Source: Bacillota bacterium
GTDB taxonomy: Bacteria; Bacillota; Clostridia; Christensenellales; SZUA-584
DNA length: 9,565 nt
Assembly: GCA_023396555.1 (NCBI GenBank)
Contig: JAEWWC010000110.1
Location: forward strand, 1-9,565
Reading direction: 5' to 3'
The notes beneath the pieces are model-generated. The model saw only the letters and a program-made list of their open reading frames with translations, had not been told where the DNA came from and searched no databases. Of this stretch, positions 1-6,655 are shown piece by piece. Made by a program: the position numbers and the translations under genes. Within the stretch, counting starts at the first letter, position 1. Every line of letters starts with the position of its first letter.

Positions 1-41
1 ACCGTGTCTTTTTTATGTTAAAGAAATAAAGGAGCCATGAT

Positions 42-158
42 ATGAGTAATATAAGAACCAATATGAAACTGCCCACAGTGGATGATTTGTTTACGACGCA
101 AAGAGAAAGAGATGAGGACAATCAAGAATTGTTATCTGTCGATGAGTATATGTTGTAA
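42..158 (+). pseudogene. ParB-like N-terminal fragment (38 codons)
   Basis: A 38-codon ORF begins at an ATG with a good ribosome binding site (AAAGGAG at 28-34, 7-nt spacing) and ends at a TAA. Residues 9-23, with the motif LPTVDDLFTTQ followed by a charged stretch, resemble the N-terminal tail of ParB/RepB/Spo0J-like partition proteins carried on clostridial plasmids and integrative elements (recalled from family knowledge, not searched). A functional ParB needs roughly 250 more residues, including the nuclease-like and HTH domains. None is visible in any frame downstream, so this is probably a remnant left by a deletion or element excision. It could instead be a genuine small acidic peptide, since its start signals are intact. 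Part of the upstream region lies outside the window. Confidence 0.45.
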
Positions 159-440
159 GGGATCCTTGCGTTCTGATCTATTATTGTATTGACATTAATT
201 TGTTGAAGCTTTTCTTGTGGATTAGAAATGGTTATACAGTAAAAAATTGATTTCTCCCGTAAAAAAGTATCTTTCCCATGATTTACAGCGTTATTCCCAT
301 CCAAACAGAGTAAATTATCAAACCTCATCCAAATTTTATTCTATTGTCATTTATTTTTTATAATATATGATTAATTTAGAAGGTCGCCCAGGGTAATCCA
401 ATTCCGAATAGTAACAATTCTTGACATCCGGAGCAATCAT
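159..440. other. AT-rich gene-free stretch
   Basis: About 280 bases of AT-rich sequence follow the ParB-like fragment. I see no convincing gene, RNA or repeat. A 68-codon minus-strand ORF (328-122) has no clear ribosome binding site and no family signature, and it runs antisense across the ParB-like fragment, so I do not call it. A TATAAT at 359-364 and TTGACA boxes at 189-194 and 421-426 exist, but none has a partner box at proper spacing. Confidence 0.4.
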
Positions 441-470
441 TTTACGTCAAATCAGTCTGATTTGTATATT
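441..470 (+). promoter_or_regulatory. Possible promoter with 17-bp palindrome in its spacer
   Basis: The sequence CAAATCAGTCTGATTTG (448-464) is a perfect inverted repeat with 8-bp arms around one central base. It is flanked by TTTACG (441-446) and TATATT (465-470), which could be weak -35 and -10 boxes with an 18-nt spacer. An operator there would place a repressor directly on the promoter. The nearest downstream intact gene is the secreted GH43 enzyme at 699, which would then have a leader of about 220 nt passing through the binding-protein remnant. The palindrome is certain; the promoter and regulatory reading is inference. Confidence 0.3.
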
Positions 471-483
471 TTCTCAATCTATG

Positions 484-511
484 TTAGGACTTTCAATCAA
501 ATATTAGGACT
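484..511 (+). repeat. Direct repeat TTAGGACT
   Basis: The octamer TTAGGACT occurs at 484-491 and again at 504-511, a 20-nt period (two helical turns). It lies just after the palindrome region and at the start of the binding-protein remnant. It could be a paired regulatory site or chance similarity at a recombination junction. No known regulator is assigned. Confidence 0.25.
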
Positions 512-670
512 GATAAAGGCAATATAGACTTGGCATATGCACACAACGATATGATGGGTCTTGGTACCATAACTGCCATAGAAGCAGCCGGTCTCAAACC
601 CGGAGTCGATAATCAAGACAGTTTCGGAAAAAGCCACAAGCTTGAATTCGAAGCTGTCAAGATCACATAA
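488..670 (+). pseudogene. Remnant of sugar ABC transporter substrate-binding protein
   Basis: One frame is open from a stop at 485-487 to a TAA at 668-670. From 524 it encodes IDLAYAHNDMMGLGTITAIE, then AAGLKPGVD. This is the conserved stretch of ribose/xylose-type periplasmic binding proteins (Peripla_BP_4 class), where the pattern is D-VYAHND-MALGAI-AIE-AGLKPGKDI. Intact members are around 320-370 residues; only about 40 recognisable residues survive here, without start codon, signal peptide or N-terminal lobe. The tail after position 620 no longer fits the family. This is therefore a decayed or rearranged fragment, probably of the importer once neighbouring the GH43 gene. Assignment rests on motif recognition, not a search. 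Confidence 0.6.
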
Positions 671-698
671 AATCGCCAAAGAGAAAGGATGGTTAGTG

Positions 699-3600
699 AT
701 GAAAAAGACAATTAGGATTCTATCGGTACTTCTAGTAGTGGCGCTCTTCATGAGCGCGTTTCCCGTTACAAATGTCAAGGCTCTAAATCCGTATGTGTCG
801 CTGTGGGAGCATTTACCGGACGGAGAGCCGAAAGTTTTTGAAGATCCCGATAATCCGGGGAAATACCGCGCCTATATTTACGGCTCACACGATGTCAGAT
901 ATAGCAGTTATTGCGGACCTGACATAAGGGCGTGGTCAGCTCCGGTGGAGGATTTGACCAACTGGCGTGATGAGGGGTCTGTTTTCAAGTACAATATAAG
1001 CGGACAGTGGGACGTCTTTTACGCGCCAGACATCGTGGAGGTCAGAAGAAAAGATGACACAAAGGAATACTATCTGTACCCGCACAGCCGTGGTTCGGGC
1101 AGAATAGCGATGGTATGTAAAGGAAGCAGTCCGGTTGGACCTTTTACACCCATCAACATGAACGCAGCCGGAACGGGGACCGTGGCCGGCAGCTGCATGG
1201 GATTTGATCCTGCTGTGTGGGTTGAATACGTAACGGATCCAAATGACCCTGATTATGAGATTGGTTTCAGGGCTTATGGATACTGGGGGTACGCGGGGAG
1301 CAGTGAAAAGTCATGGGCGTGCGAGTTGGATCAGAATACGATGTATTCGGTCAGGCCCGGCACCCAAGCTATACAGTATTTTATGCCCTGCAGTTCCAGC
1401 TACGGTAACATCAACGACCCGGCGGGAACTACATATCCCTATATCTATCCGGATGAGGATGTCAGGTCATTCAACTTTTTTGAGGCTTCGTCGATACGCA
1501 AGGTTGGAAATAAATATATAATGCTTTACAGCGGATATTCGGGTCCCGACTATGGATTGGGCAGCACCAACTCTGCGTTGCGGTACTGCTACGGCGACAC
1601 CCCGCTGGGGCCGTGGAGAAGCGGCGGCGTGCTTGTCGACTCACGCGCGCCAGTGTTGAACGAGACCGGAACCGCTTTACAGACAAGCTACTCGGGGCAT
1701 AATACCCATGGAAGCCTTCTGGAAATCAACGGTAAGTGGTATTGCTTCTATCATAGAGCCCCCAGGGGTTATGGATACGCACGCCAGCCAATGGTGGCCC
1801 CGGTCAAGATTGCATGGGATGAAGAATTAGTGGCGAACGGCGGAAAGGCCGTTATCAGGGCATTTGATCCGTATTCGGACGATAATACGTGGACCGCGAA
1901 GGATAGCCAGGGAAGAGAATATACCGGAGCTGAAGTGACCTCGGAAGGCTTTGAGATATTCGGCTTGGATCCGTACAAGTATTACTCCGCGGGATACGCG
2001 TGTTATCTTTCCAGCACCGGCACCCAGCAGGATTCATGGGACATATGGGATAACAACATGCCTATTACAAACGTGGCGAACGGTCACAGAATAGGATACA
2101 AGTATTTCGGTTTTGGAGGGGTCAAAGCAGATCAAGCAGGTCAATATGGCCTCAAAGCCTTTGAAGGAACCAAACCGGGAAATAACACAAAGTTTAACCT
2201 GTTCCTTACGCCAAAAACAACAAACGCCTTTAAGATCAACGTTTGGATGGACGGTCCTTGGGACAACGACACGTGGAATGGTACGAAGATCGGTGAGATT
2301 AACGTTCCCGAGAACTCTGAGCAAGTAACGACAAAATTCGCGGTTGACGTTTCACAGTTTATCGACAATGCGGACAAAAAGCATGCAATCTTCCTTGTAG
2401 CTGAAGGTGCGGGCACGGGGGCCCTCTTCGACTTGATCGGACTTGGATTCAGCTCAGACACAAAGGAAATCGTTGCTCCCGCAGTGCCGAAAGTAAGTAT
2501 TTCGGTGGACGGAGTGCCGCTGACTCTGCCGACTACGCCAGTCAGGTCAACCAATGCCAACGGTATTTGTGATTATGATATTTATGAGTTAAGTTATGTG
2601 CTTCCGGCCTCCTCAACTACGCCTGTCGTAACAGCGTCCTCGAGCGATGAGAATGTAAGAATTACAATTTCTCAGCCGCCTACGCCGACTGGTGTAGCTG
2701 TTGTGCGGTTTAATAAAGACGGCGTGGTCAAGACGTATAGAATCTCGCTTTCCACGAGTGAAACCCTGGCCTATTCGGCGGATACCTGGAATGTTGTGAC
2801 TCCAAGGGATCCGGAGAATCCCACAGCCGATATTTCTTCTTCAGGGGATACCGTGACCATCCAGAGTAAGCTGGATGAGAGCACTAACTTCAGATATCCG
2901 CAATGCAGCAATATACTGCAATTACCGTATTCAACCGAGGGGAATTGGACAGCTACGGTGACGATGACGTTGAGCCAGAACCTCAGAGGTGCCGAAGGTA
3001 GCGTCGCGGTTGCTACCAACGCGGGAATTGCGATACGCGACCCCGGAAAAGGAACAGTGGAAGAAACCGCGGAATATTGCAGCGCAAATGCGGAAAAAAT
3101 GAACACCACTTTAGCTGGCGCAGGATCTCGCTCATATGGAAGAGTGAACGGCGTACAGAGTTCAGCTTCGTCCAGCAGCAGCTACTATTTGAGCACCGGT
3201 AACACCTATTCAGTCCGTCTGGTAAAGACAGGTAACACTGTTGCGGCGTCTTATAGAAGAAGCAATGGAACCTGGACCAGTTTGCGTTCGTATACGTTCA
3301 ATGAGGACTTCTATAAAAACGCCAAGTTTGAACTATTCGTACATAATCCCAGTGACAGCACACCCATCTCGGCGCAGTTTACCGTGGACGTTGTCAGGCA
3401 GGATCCTTATACCGGGGCGGAAGTTCCGGACCGGGAGGCTGTGGAGCAGGCGGAAAGCATAATAGGAAACAGCATTGCTGTTCCGGTCTTGGATTCTGAC
3501 ACCCCTGAGGAAAAGGCAGCCAAAGCCGAGTTGAAGCTTGCTGATATTGAGCAGCTAAAAACTCTTGGAGTTGACCTCAAGGTTTCTTATGAGGACGGTA

Positions 3601-3938
3601 CATTCGTACTGAAGCTGACTAAAGGCAGCACAAGTATGACTATTAAGCCATTTACCATTGTTACTGTAACTCAACAGATTGCCGGTCTCAAAAATTCCGT
3701 AGCAGGCCTGGATATTGTTGCAGGGATTAAAAATGGTTTGACGGTAAAACTGGACCAGGTACTCAAATTGCTGGAGAATACAAAAGCGGATAAGTCTTCC
3801 GAAGCGGTTGAAGTACTAAATGGCTTTATCGGCCAGGCTAATAGCTTAAGAGACGAGGGAGTACTGACTGCGGAGCAGGCTGCAGGACTGATAAAAGCAG
3901 CGAAAGAGACTATCTTGAACATTATGTCTTTAAAATAA
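699..3938 (+). CDS. Secreted multidomain glycoside hydrolase, GH43-like
   Basis: This 1079-residue secreted enzyme probably hydrolyses alpha-L-arabinofuranosyl or beta-xylosyl linkages in plant polysaccharide. I chose ATG 699 because GAGAAAGGA lies 9 nt upstream and it starts directly at a signal peptide (MKK, hydrophobic core, likely cleavage after VKA at residue 28). An in-frame ATG at 642 would add 19 unsuitable residues. Residues about 29-375 form a GH43-type five-bladed propeller. Likely catalytic residues are the base Asp41 in PDGEP, the pKa-modulating Asp170 in GFDPAVW and the acid Glu262 in FFEASS, with the His in GHNTHGS also conserved. Next come a CBM6-like beta-sandwich (385-585), an Ig-like domain (596-686), a concanavalin-like sandwich (690-903) and a helical C-terminus whose last 80 residues resemble FIMAH. 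There is no SLH, dockerin or LPXTG anchor. Family is confident; exact substrate and GH43 subfamily are not. Confidence 0.88.
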   Translation: MKKTIRILSVLLVVALFMSAFPVTNVKALNPYVSLWEHLPDGEPKVFEDPDNPGKYRAYIYGSHDVRYSSYCGPDIRAWSAPVEDLTNWRDEGSVFKYNISGQWDVFYAPDIVEVRRKDDTKEYYLYPHSRGSGRIAMVCKGSSPVGPFTPINMNAAGTGTVAGSCMGFDPAVWVEYVTDPNDPDYEIGFRAYGYWGYAGSSEKSWACELDQNTMYSVRPGTQAIQYFMPCSSSYGNINDPAGTTYPYIYPDEDVRSFNFFEASSIRKVGNKYIMLYSGYSGPDYGLGSTNSALRYCYGDTPLGPWRSGGVLVDSRAPVLNETGTALQTSYSGHNTHGSLLEINGKWYCFYHRAPRGYGYARQPMVAPVKIAWDEELVANGGKAVIRAFDPYSDDNTWTAKDSQGREYTGAEVTSEGFEIFGLDPYKYYSAGYACYLSSTGTQQDSWDIWDNNMPITNVANGHRIGYKYFGFGGVKADQAGQYGLKAFEGTKPGNNTKFNLFLTPKTTNAFKINVWMDGPWDNDTWNGTKIGEINVPENSEQVTTKFAVDVSQFIDNADKKHAIFLVAEGAGTGALFDLIGLGFSSDTKEIVAPAVPKVSISVDGVPLTLPTTPVRSTNANGICDYDIYELSYVLPASSTTPVVTASSSDENVRITISQPPTPTGVAVVRFNKDGVVKTYRISLSTSETLAYSADTWNVVTPRDPENPTADISSSGDTVTIQSKLDESTNFRYPQCSNILQLPYSTEGNWTATVTMTLSQNLRGAEGSVAVATNAGIAIRDPGKGTVEETAEYCSANAEKMNTTLAGAGSRSYGRVNGVQSSASSSSSYYLSTGNTYSVRLVKTGNTVAASYRRSNGTWTSLRSYTFNEDFYKNAKFELFVHNPSDSTPISAQFTVDVVRQDPYTGAEVPDREAVEQAESIIGNSIAVPVLDSDTPEEKAAKAELKLADIEQLKTLGVDLKVSYEDGTFVLKLTKGSTSMTIKPFTIVTVTQQIAGLKNSVAGLDIVAGIKNGLTVKLDQVLKLLENTKADKSSEAVEVLNGFIGQANSLRDEGVLTAEQAAGLIKAAKETILNIMSLK

Positions 3939-3997
3939 CATGAGGAGCAGCTGTAAAATCCGGCATAGGCCTTGAATTATGAAGTAAAAAGAGAATA

Positions 3998-4037
3998 AAG
4001 AAACCGCGTAAAATCATAAGATTTTACGCGGTTTCTT
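3998..4037 (+). terminator. Intrinsic terminator after the GH43 gene
   Basis: AAGAAACCGCGTAAAATC (3998-4015) and its perfect complement (4020-4037) form an 18-bp stem around the loop ATAA, 59 nt after the GH43 stop codon. The stem is nearly symmetric with A-rich and T-rich flanks, so it could act in both directions. No other gene converges within about 190 bases, because the next one ends at 4227 on the minus strand. Confidence 0.9.
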
Positions 4038-4226
4038 CTTGTACGACCAGCATGGGCGTAACCTCAAGACATGATTCCGGCCCCCTACTCATTTTGTTCC
4101 TGGTACTCTTAAAAAAGTTCTGAAAAATCACAATATCTATTATGGTCTTCCGTCAAACTGCCATATCCTCCGCGGGAGCGATTCGCGATCACCCGCTTCC
4201 CGCGGTTGCCTTTCCCGCATCTCATT
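4038..4226. other. Gene-free spacer between convergent genes
   Basis: This is the spacer between the GH43 terminator and the stop of the convergent hydrolase. No supported gene is present. One plus frame, open from 4075, begins with a stretch containing PGTLKKVLKN that weakly recalls the end of HicA toxins, but it has no start codon and no other part of the fold. The base composition shift from the GH43 region to the GC-rich block falls here, around 4160-4200. Confidence 0.4.
4170..4205 (-). terminator. Possible hairpin downstream of the hydrolase gene
   Basis: CCGCGGGAGCG (4170-4180) pairs with CGCTTCCCGCGG (4194-4205) with one bulged base, giving a GC-rich stem with a 13-nt loop. It lies 22 nt beyond the hydrolase stop codon on the minus strand. 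No T-run follows on that strand, so termination efficiency is doubtful. Confidence 0.3.
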
Positions 4227-5036
4227 TCACCCCGCAAAGCCTGCCAGTTCGCTGTTAAACTTCTCGCGCTGCTCCCAGAACAGACCGTGGCCGCTCTGCT
4301 CGAACGGCACCAGCATGGAGCCGCGGATGCCCTGATGCTGCGCTTCGCCCAATTGGAACGGACACACGCGGTCGTGCACGCCGTGCATGATGAGCGTGGG
4401 CACGCGGATGCGTCCGAGGTCGCCGAACAGCGTGCTGTCCCGCAATGTCACCAGACAGGCCATGGTGGACCACCCCGCCGCCTGCAGGCCCAAATCGTAG
4501 AACCAGTCCTCCAGCGACGAGCGCACATACTGGAAGAAGAACATGCTGCCGAACGTGCGCAGCAGTGACGGCCGGTTGCCCATCCCCATCTCGATCAGGC
4601 CGGATACCTCGTCGCGCGTTTGACCGTACGGGAAGTCGGGACGCTTTACGAAGGTGGGTGCCGCCGCCGCGAACAACGCCAGCCGGCCCACACCGTGCCC
4701 GTTGTGCCGCGCCACGTAGTGCAGTGCGATAGCGCCGCCCATCGAATGTCCCGCCAGCGTGATGTTGTCCAGGCTGAACGCGTCGATGACCGCGCGCACG
4801 TCGTCCGCCAGCCGGTTATAGTCGTAACCGCCCCACGGCCTGTCGGAACGTCCGAAGCCGCGCATATCCATTGCGAGGCACCGAAAGCCCATCTTGGGCA
4901 GTTGCTCCAGCTGATACTCATACGCGTTCAGGTTCAGCGGCCACCCGTGCAGAAACAGTATCGTCCGCGTGCCCTGCGGGTTCAAATCCTCCACATATAC
5001 CTGCACGCCCGGCTCCACCATGATCTGATATCCCAT
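4227..5036 (-). CDS. Alpha/beta hydrolase (esterase/chloroperoxidase-like)
   Basis: This 269-residue cytoplasmic alpha/beta-hydrolase is of the non-heme chloroperoxidase/arylesterase type. The start at 5036 is preferred because AGGAG (5044-5048) sits 7 nt upstream; an in-frame ATG at 5051 would place that site inside the gene. Visible landmarks are the oxyanion-hole loop HGWPLN (residues 30-35), the strand and loop DMRGFGRSDRP (57-67), the nucleophile elbow GHSMGG with Ser98, the acid Asp222 in HGVHDRVCP and the catalytic His250 in QSGHG. A helical cap lies between about residues 130 and 195. There is no signal peptide. The length is normal for the family. The gene is divergent from the PadR group and shares a 165-nt intergenic region with it, so joint control is possible. 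Substrate cannot be predicted. Confidence 0.87.
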   Translation of the reverse strand: MGYQIMVEPGVQVYVEDLNPQGTRTILFLHGWPLNLNAYEYQLEQLPKMGFRCLAMDMRGFGRSDRPWGGYDYNRLADDVRAVIDAFSLDNITLAGHSMGGAIALHYVARHNGHGVGRLALFAAAAPTFVKRPDFPYGQTRDEVSGLIEMGMGNRPSLLRTFGSMFFFQYVRSSLEDWFYDLGLQAAGWSTMACLVTLRDSTLFGDLGRIRVPTLIMHGVHDRVCPFQLGEAQHQGIRGSMLVPFEQSGHGLFWEQREKFNSELAGFAG

Positions 5037-5154
5037 AACTTCACTCCTCATATGCAGTTTCTGTTACCATGTTTATGCAGAATCATCACAATACATGCCC
5101 TCTTTTTCGTTTATGTGCTCCGCCATATATTAATAAATTCTCTTTATTGTTATA

Positions 5155-5184
5155 TTGACATTAGTGTGTTTCGCACAGTATAAT
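5155..5184 (+). promoter_or_regulatory. Consensus promoter of the PadR operon
   Basis: TTGACA (5155-5160) and TATAAT (5179-5184) are both exact sigma-A consensus boxes, 18 nt apart. The expected transcript start near 5190-5192 lies at the GAGGTGA ribosome binding site (5191-5197), so the leader would be only about ten bases. The spacer contains a small inverted repeat, TGTG-TTTCG-CACA (5165-5177), and another one, AATAAA-TTCTC-TTTATT (5132-5148), lies just upstream. Either could be a PadR operator for autoregulation, but this is not shown by the sequence. Confidence 0.75.
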
Positions 5185-5201
5185 GCGATTGAGGTGATGA
5201 C

Positions 5202-5552
5202 ATGACAGAAGATATGCAGAGCGTGGTGCGTGGGCTGCAGCAGGAGCTTCGCCGCGGCGCGATCGTGCTATGCGTCTTAAGCCAGCTCAAAGAGCCGCGT
5301 TACGGTTATGCGCTGGTGGAGCGGCTGGAACAAAGCGGCATGTCGGTGGAGCCGGGCACGCTGTACCCGCTGCTGCGGCGGCTGGAGAAGCAGGGGCTGC
5401 TCTTGAGCGAGTGGGAAACCACTGGCCCCAAGCCGCGCAAATACTACGTGCTGAGCGAGGGCGGGCAGCAGATATACGCGGTGCTCTGCGGCGACTGGGC
5501 GGATATGAAAAACACCATCAATAACATGATTCAGGAGGACGAATCAAAATGA
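5202..5552 (+). CDS. PadR family transcriptional regulator
   Basis: This 116-residue protein is a winged-helix DNA-binding regulator of the PadR family. Residues 18-84 form the wHTH: a helix ending in LCVLSQL, then PRYGYALVERLEQ, the recognition region VEPGTLYPLLRRLEKQGLL, and the beta-wing with PRKYYVLSEGG. The short helical tail (90-112) is the usual dimerisation helix of small PadR-s2 proteins, and the length is typical. The start has a GAGGTGA site 4 nt upstream. Its stop overlaps the next ATG (ATGA at 5549-5552), so translation is coupled to the HAAS-type membrane protein, a recurrent pairing in Bacillota. It probably represses its own near-consensus promoter and possibly the divergent hydrolase; the inducing signal is unknown. 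Confidence 0.92.
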   Translation: MTEDMQSVVRGLQQELRRGAIVLCVLSQLKEPRYGYALVERLEQSGMSVEPGTLYPLLRRLEKQGLLLSEWETTGPKPRKYYVLSEGGQQIYAVLCGDWADMKNTINNMIQEDESK

Positions 5553-6568
5553 GCTATGATGGAAAACAGATAATGGACCTGATAGACCGGTATGTGTATC
5601 AGGTGACAAAGCGGCTGCCGCAGGCGCAGCGGGCGGATATCGAGCAGGAACTGCGCGGGCTGATCGACGACATGCTGGCGGCCAGAACGGGCGCGCCGTC
5701 CAAGGAGGACGTAACGGCGGTACTGCGCGAGCTGGGCCACCCGTCGGAGTTGGCAGCCAAATACAGCGGTACCAAACGCTGGCTGATCGGGCCTGGGTAT
5801 TTCGACATCTACATGATTGTGGTCAAGATCGCGATGGCGGCCACCGGCTTCGGCATGGCGCTGGCGCAGGCAATCGGGTTTATCTCCGAGCCGCCGCCGA
5901 ACATCTGGACGGCGTTCGGGATATTTATCGCGTCGGTGTTCAGCGCACTCATACAGGCTTTTGCATGGGTTACCGTCATATTCGCGCTGATCGAGCGCTT
6001 CGCCAAGGACGCTCCGTGGAAGGGCAAGGACTGGAACCCGGCGGACCTGCCCCCCGTGCCCGAAAAGAAGGCCGAGATCAAGCGCAGCGAGCCCATCGTG
6101 GGCATCGTATTCACGTTTCTGTTTCTGGTGATACTGAACGTATCCCCGCAGCTGTTCAGCGCATACCTGCCTATGGATGGCTCTGTGCGCATTGTTCCGG
6201 TGTTCGACCTCACCGTGTTCTACCGGCTGCTCCCTCTCATCGACGTGATGATCTGCATCGGCCTCGTGAAGGAGTTGTTGCGTCTCATCGTCGGTCGGTA
6301 CACCGTCAGCCTGTCCGTCGCTCTGGTGGTGCTCAACGTGATGGCGATGATCATGTTCATCTGGCTGTTCGGGCCGGCGTCCGGCATCTGGAATGCGGAT
6401 TTCATGACGCAGATCGGCACGCCGTGGAGCCTGTCCGCACAGGCCGCGCAGCTGTGGAGCATCGTCCCCAAGGTGCTGGTGGGATTATGCATATTCGGCA
6501 ACGTGGTGGACAGCATTCAGCTGATCGTGCGGGCATTCCGGCACCAGCAAGAGCCCGTCACCGTCTGA
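5549..6568 (+). CDS. HAAS-domain multi-pass membrane protein
   Basis: This 339-residue integral membrane protein is translationally coupled to the PadR gene. Residues 8-72 match the HAAS/DUF1700-type cytoplasmic helical domain: a YVYQVTKRLP segment, an IEQELRGLIDDM helix and a VLRELGHPSELAAKY end. Such domains accompany PadR regulators and are thought to take part in signalling. Six hydrophobic segments follow, at about 84-110, 121-147, 183-203, 222-246, 252-274 and 306-326. A charged cytoplasmic loop (150-182) separates the second and third. The ribosome binding site AGGAGG lies inside the end of padR (5533-5538). I see no catalytic motif. Its role may be to sense envelope state and modulate the paired PadR protein, which is inference from gene pairing. 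Confidence 0.82.
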   Translation: MSYDGKQIMDLIDRYVYQVTKRLPQAQRADIEQELRGLIDDMLAARTGAPSKEDVTAVLRELGHPSELAAKYSGTKRWLIGPGYFDIYMIVVKIAMAATGFGMALAQAIGFISEPPPNIWTAFGIFIASVFSALIQAFAWVTVIFALIERFAKDAPWKGKDWNPADLPPVPEKKAEIKRSEPIVGIVFTFLFLVILNVSPQLFSAYLPMDGSVRIVPVFDLTVFYRLLPLIDVMICIGLVKELLRLIVGRYTVSLSVALVVLNVMAMIMFIWLFGPASGIWNADFMTQIGTPWSLSAQAAQLWSIVPKVLVGLCIFGNVVDSIQLIVRAFRHQQEPVTV

Positions 6569-6588
6569 TTCTCCCAAAATGCTTATTG

Positions 6589-6620
6589 CTGCCCGGAAGG
6601 AAAAGCCGCCTTCCGGGCAG
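6589..6620 (+). terminator. Hairpin between membrane protein and reductase genes
   Basis: CTGCCCGGAAGG (6589-6600) and CCTTCCGGGCAG (6609-6620) form a perfect 12-bp GC-rich stem with an 8-nt loop, 20 nt after the stop codon. The following sequence AATTCTATTAT is only moderately T-rich, so it may be a leaky terminator. No clear promoter is visible before the reductase at 6656, so partial readthrough could set the reductase level below that of the PadR pair. Confidence 0.65.
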
Positions 6621-6655
6621 AATTCTATTATCAGCAAACACGAAAGGATAACATT

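Noticed and set aside
122..328. Minus-strand 68-codon ORF over the left AT-rich region
   Set aside because: No ribosome binding site, no recognisable motif, and it overlaps the ParB-like fragment in antisense.
642..698. Upstream ATG giving a GH43 protein 19 residues longer
   Set aside because: It lies inside the binding-protein remnant and would put charged residues before a complete signal peptide; ATG 699 has a properly placed ribosome binding site.
4075..4160. Plus-frame fragment with PGTLKKVLKN recalling HicA toxins
   Set aside because: Only about ten residues are suggestive, with no start, no catalytic His region and no HicB partner; too weak to call.
5037..5051. Earlier ATG for the alpha/beta hydrolase at 5051
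   Set aside because: The AGGAG at 5044-5048 fits the ATG at 5036 with 7-nt spacing and would be inside the gene if 5051 were used.
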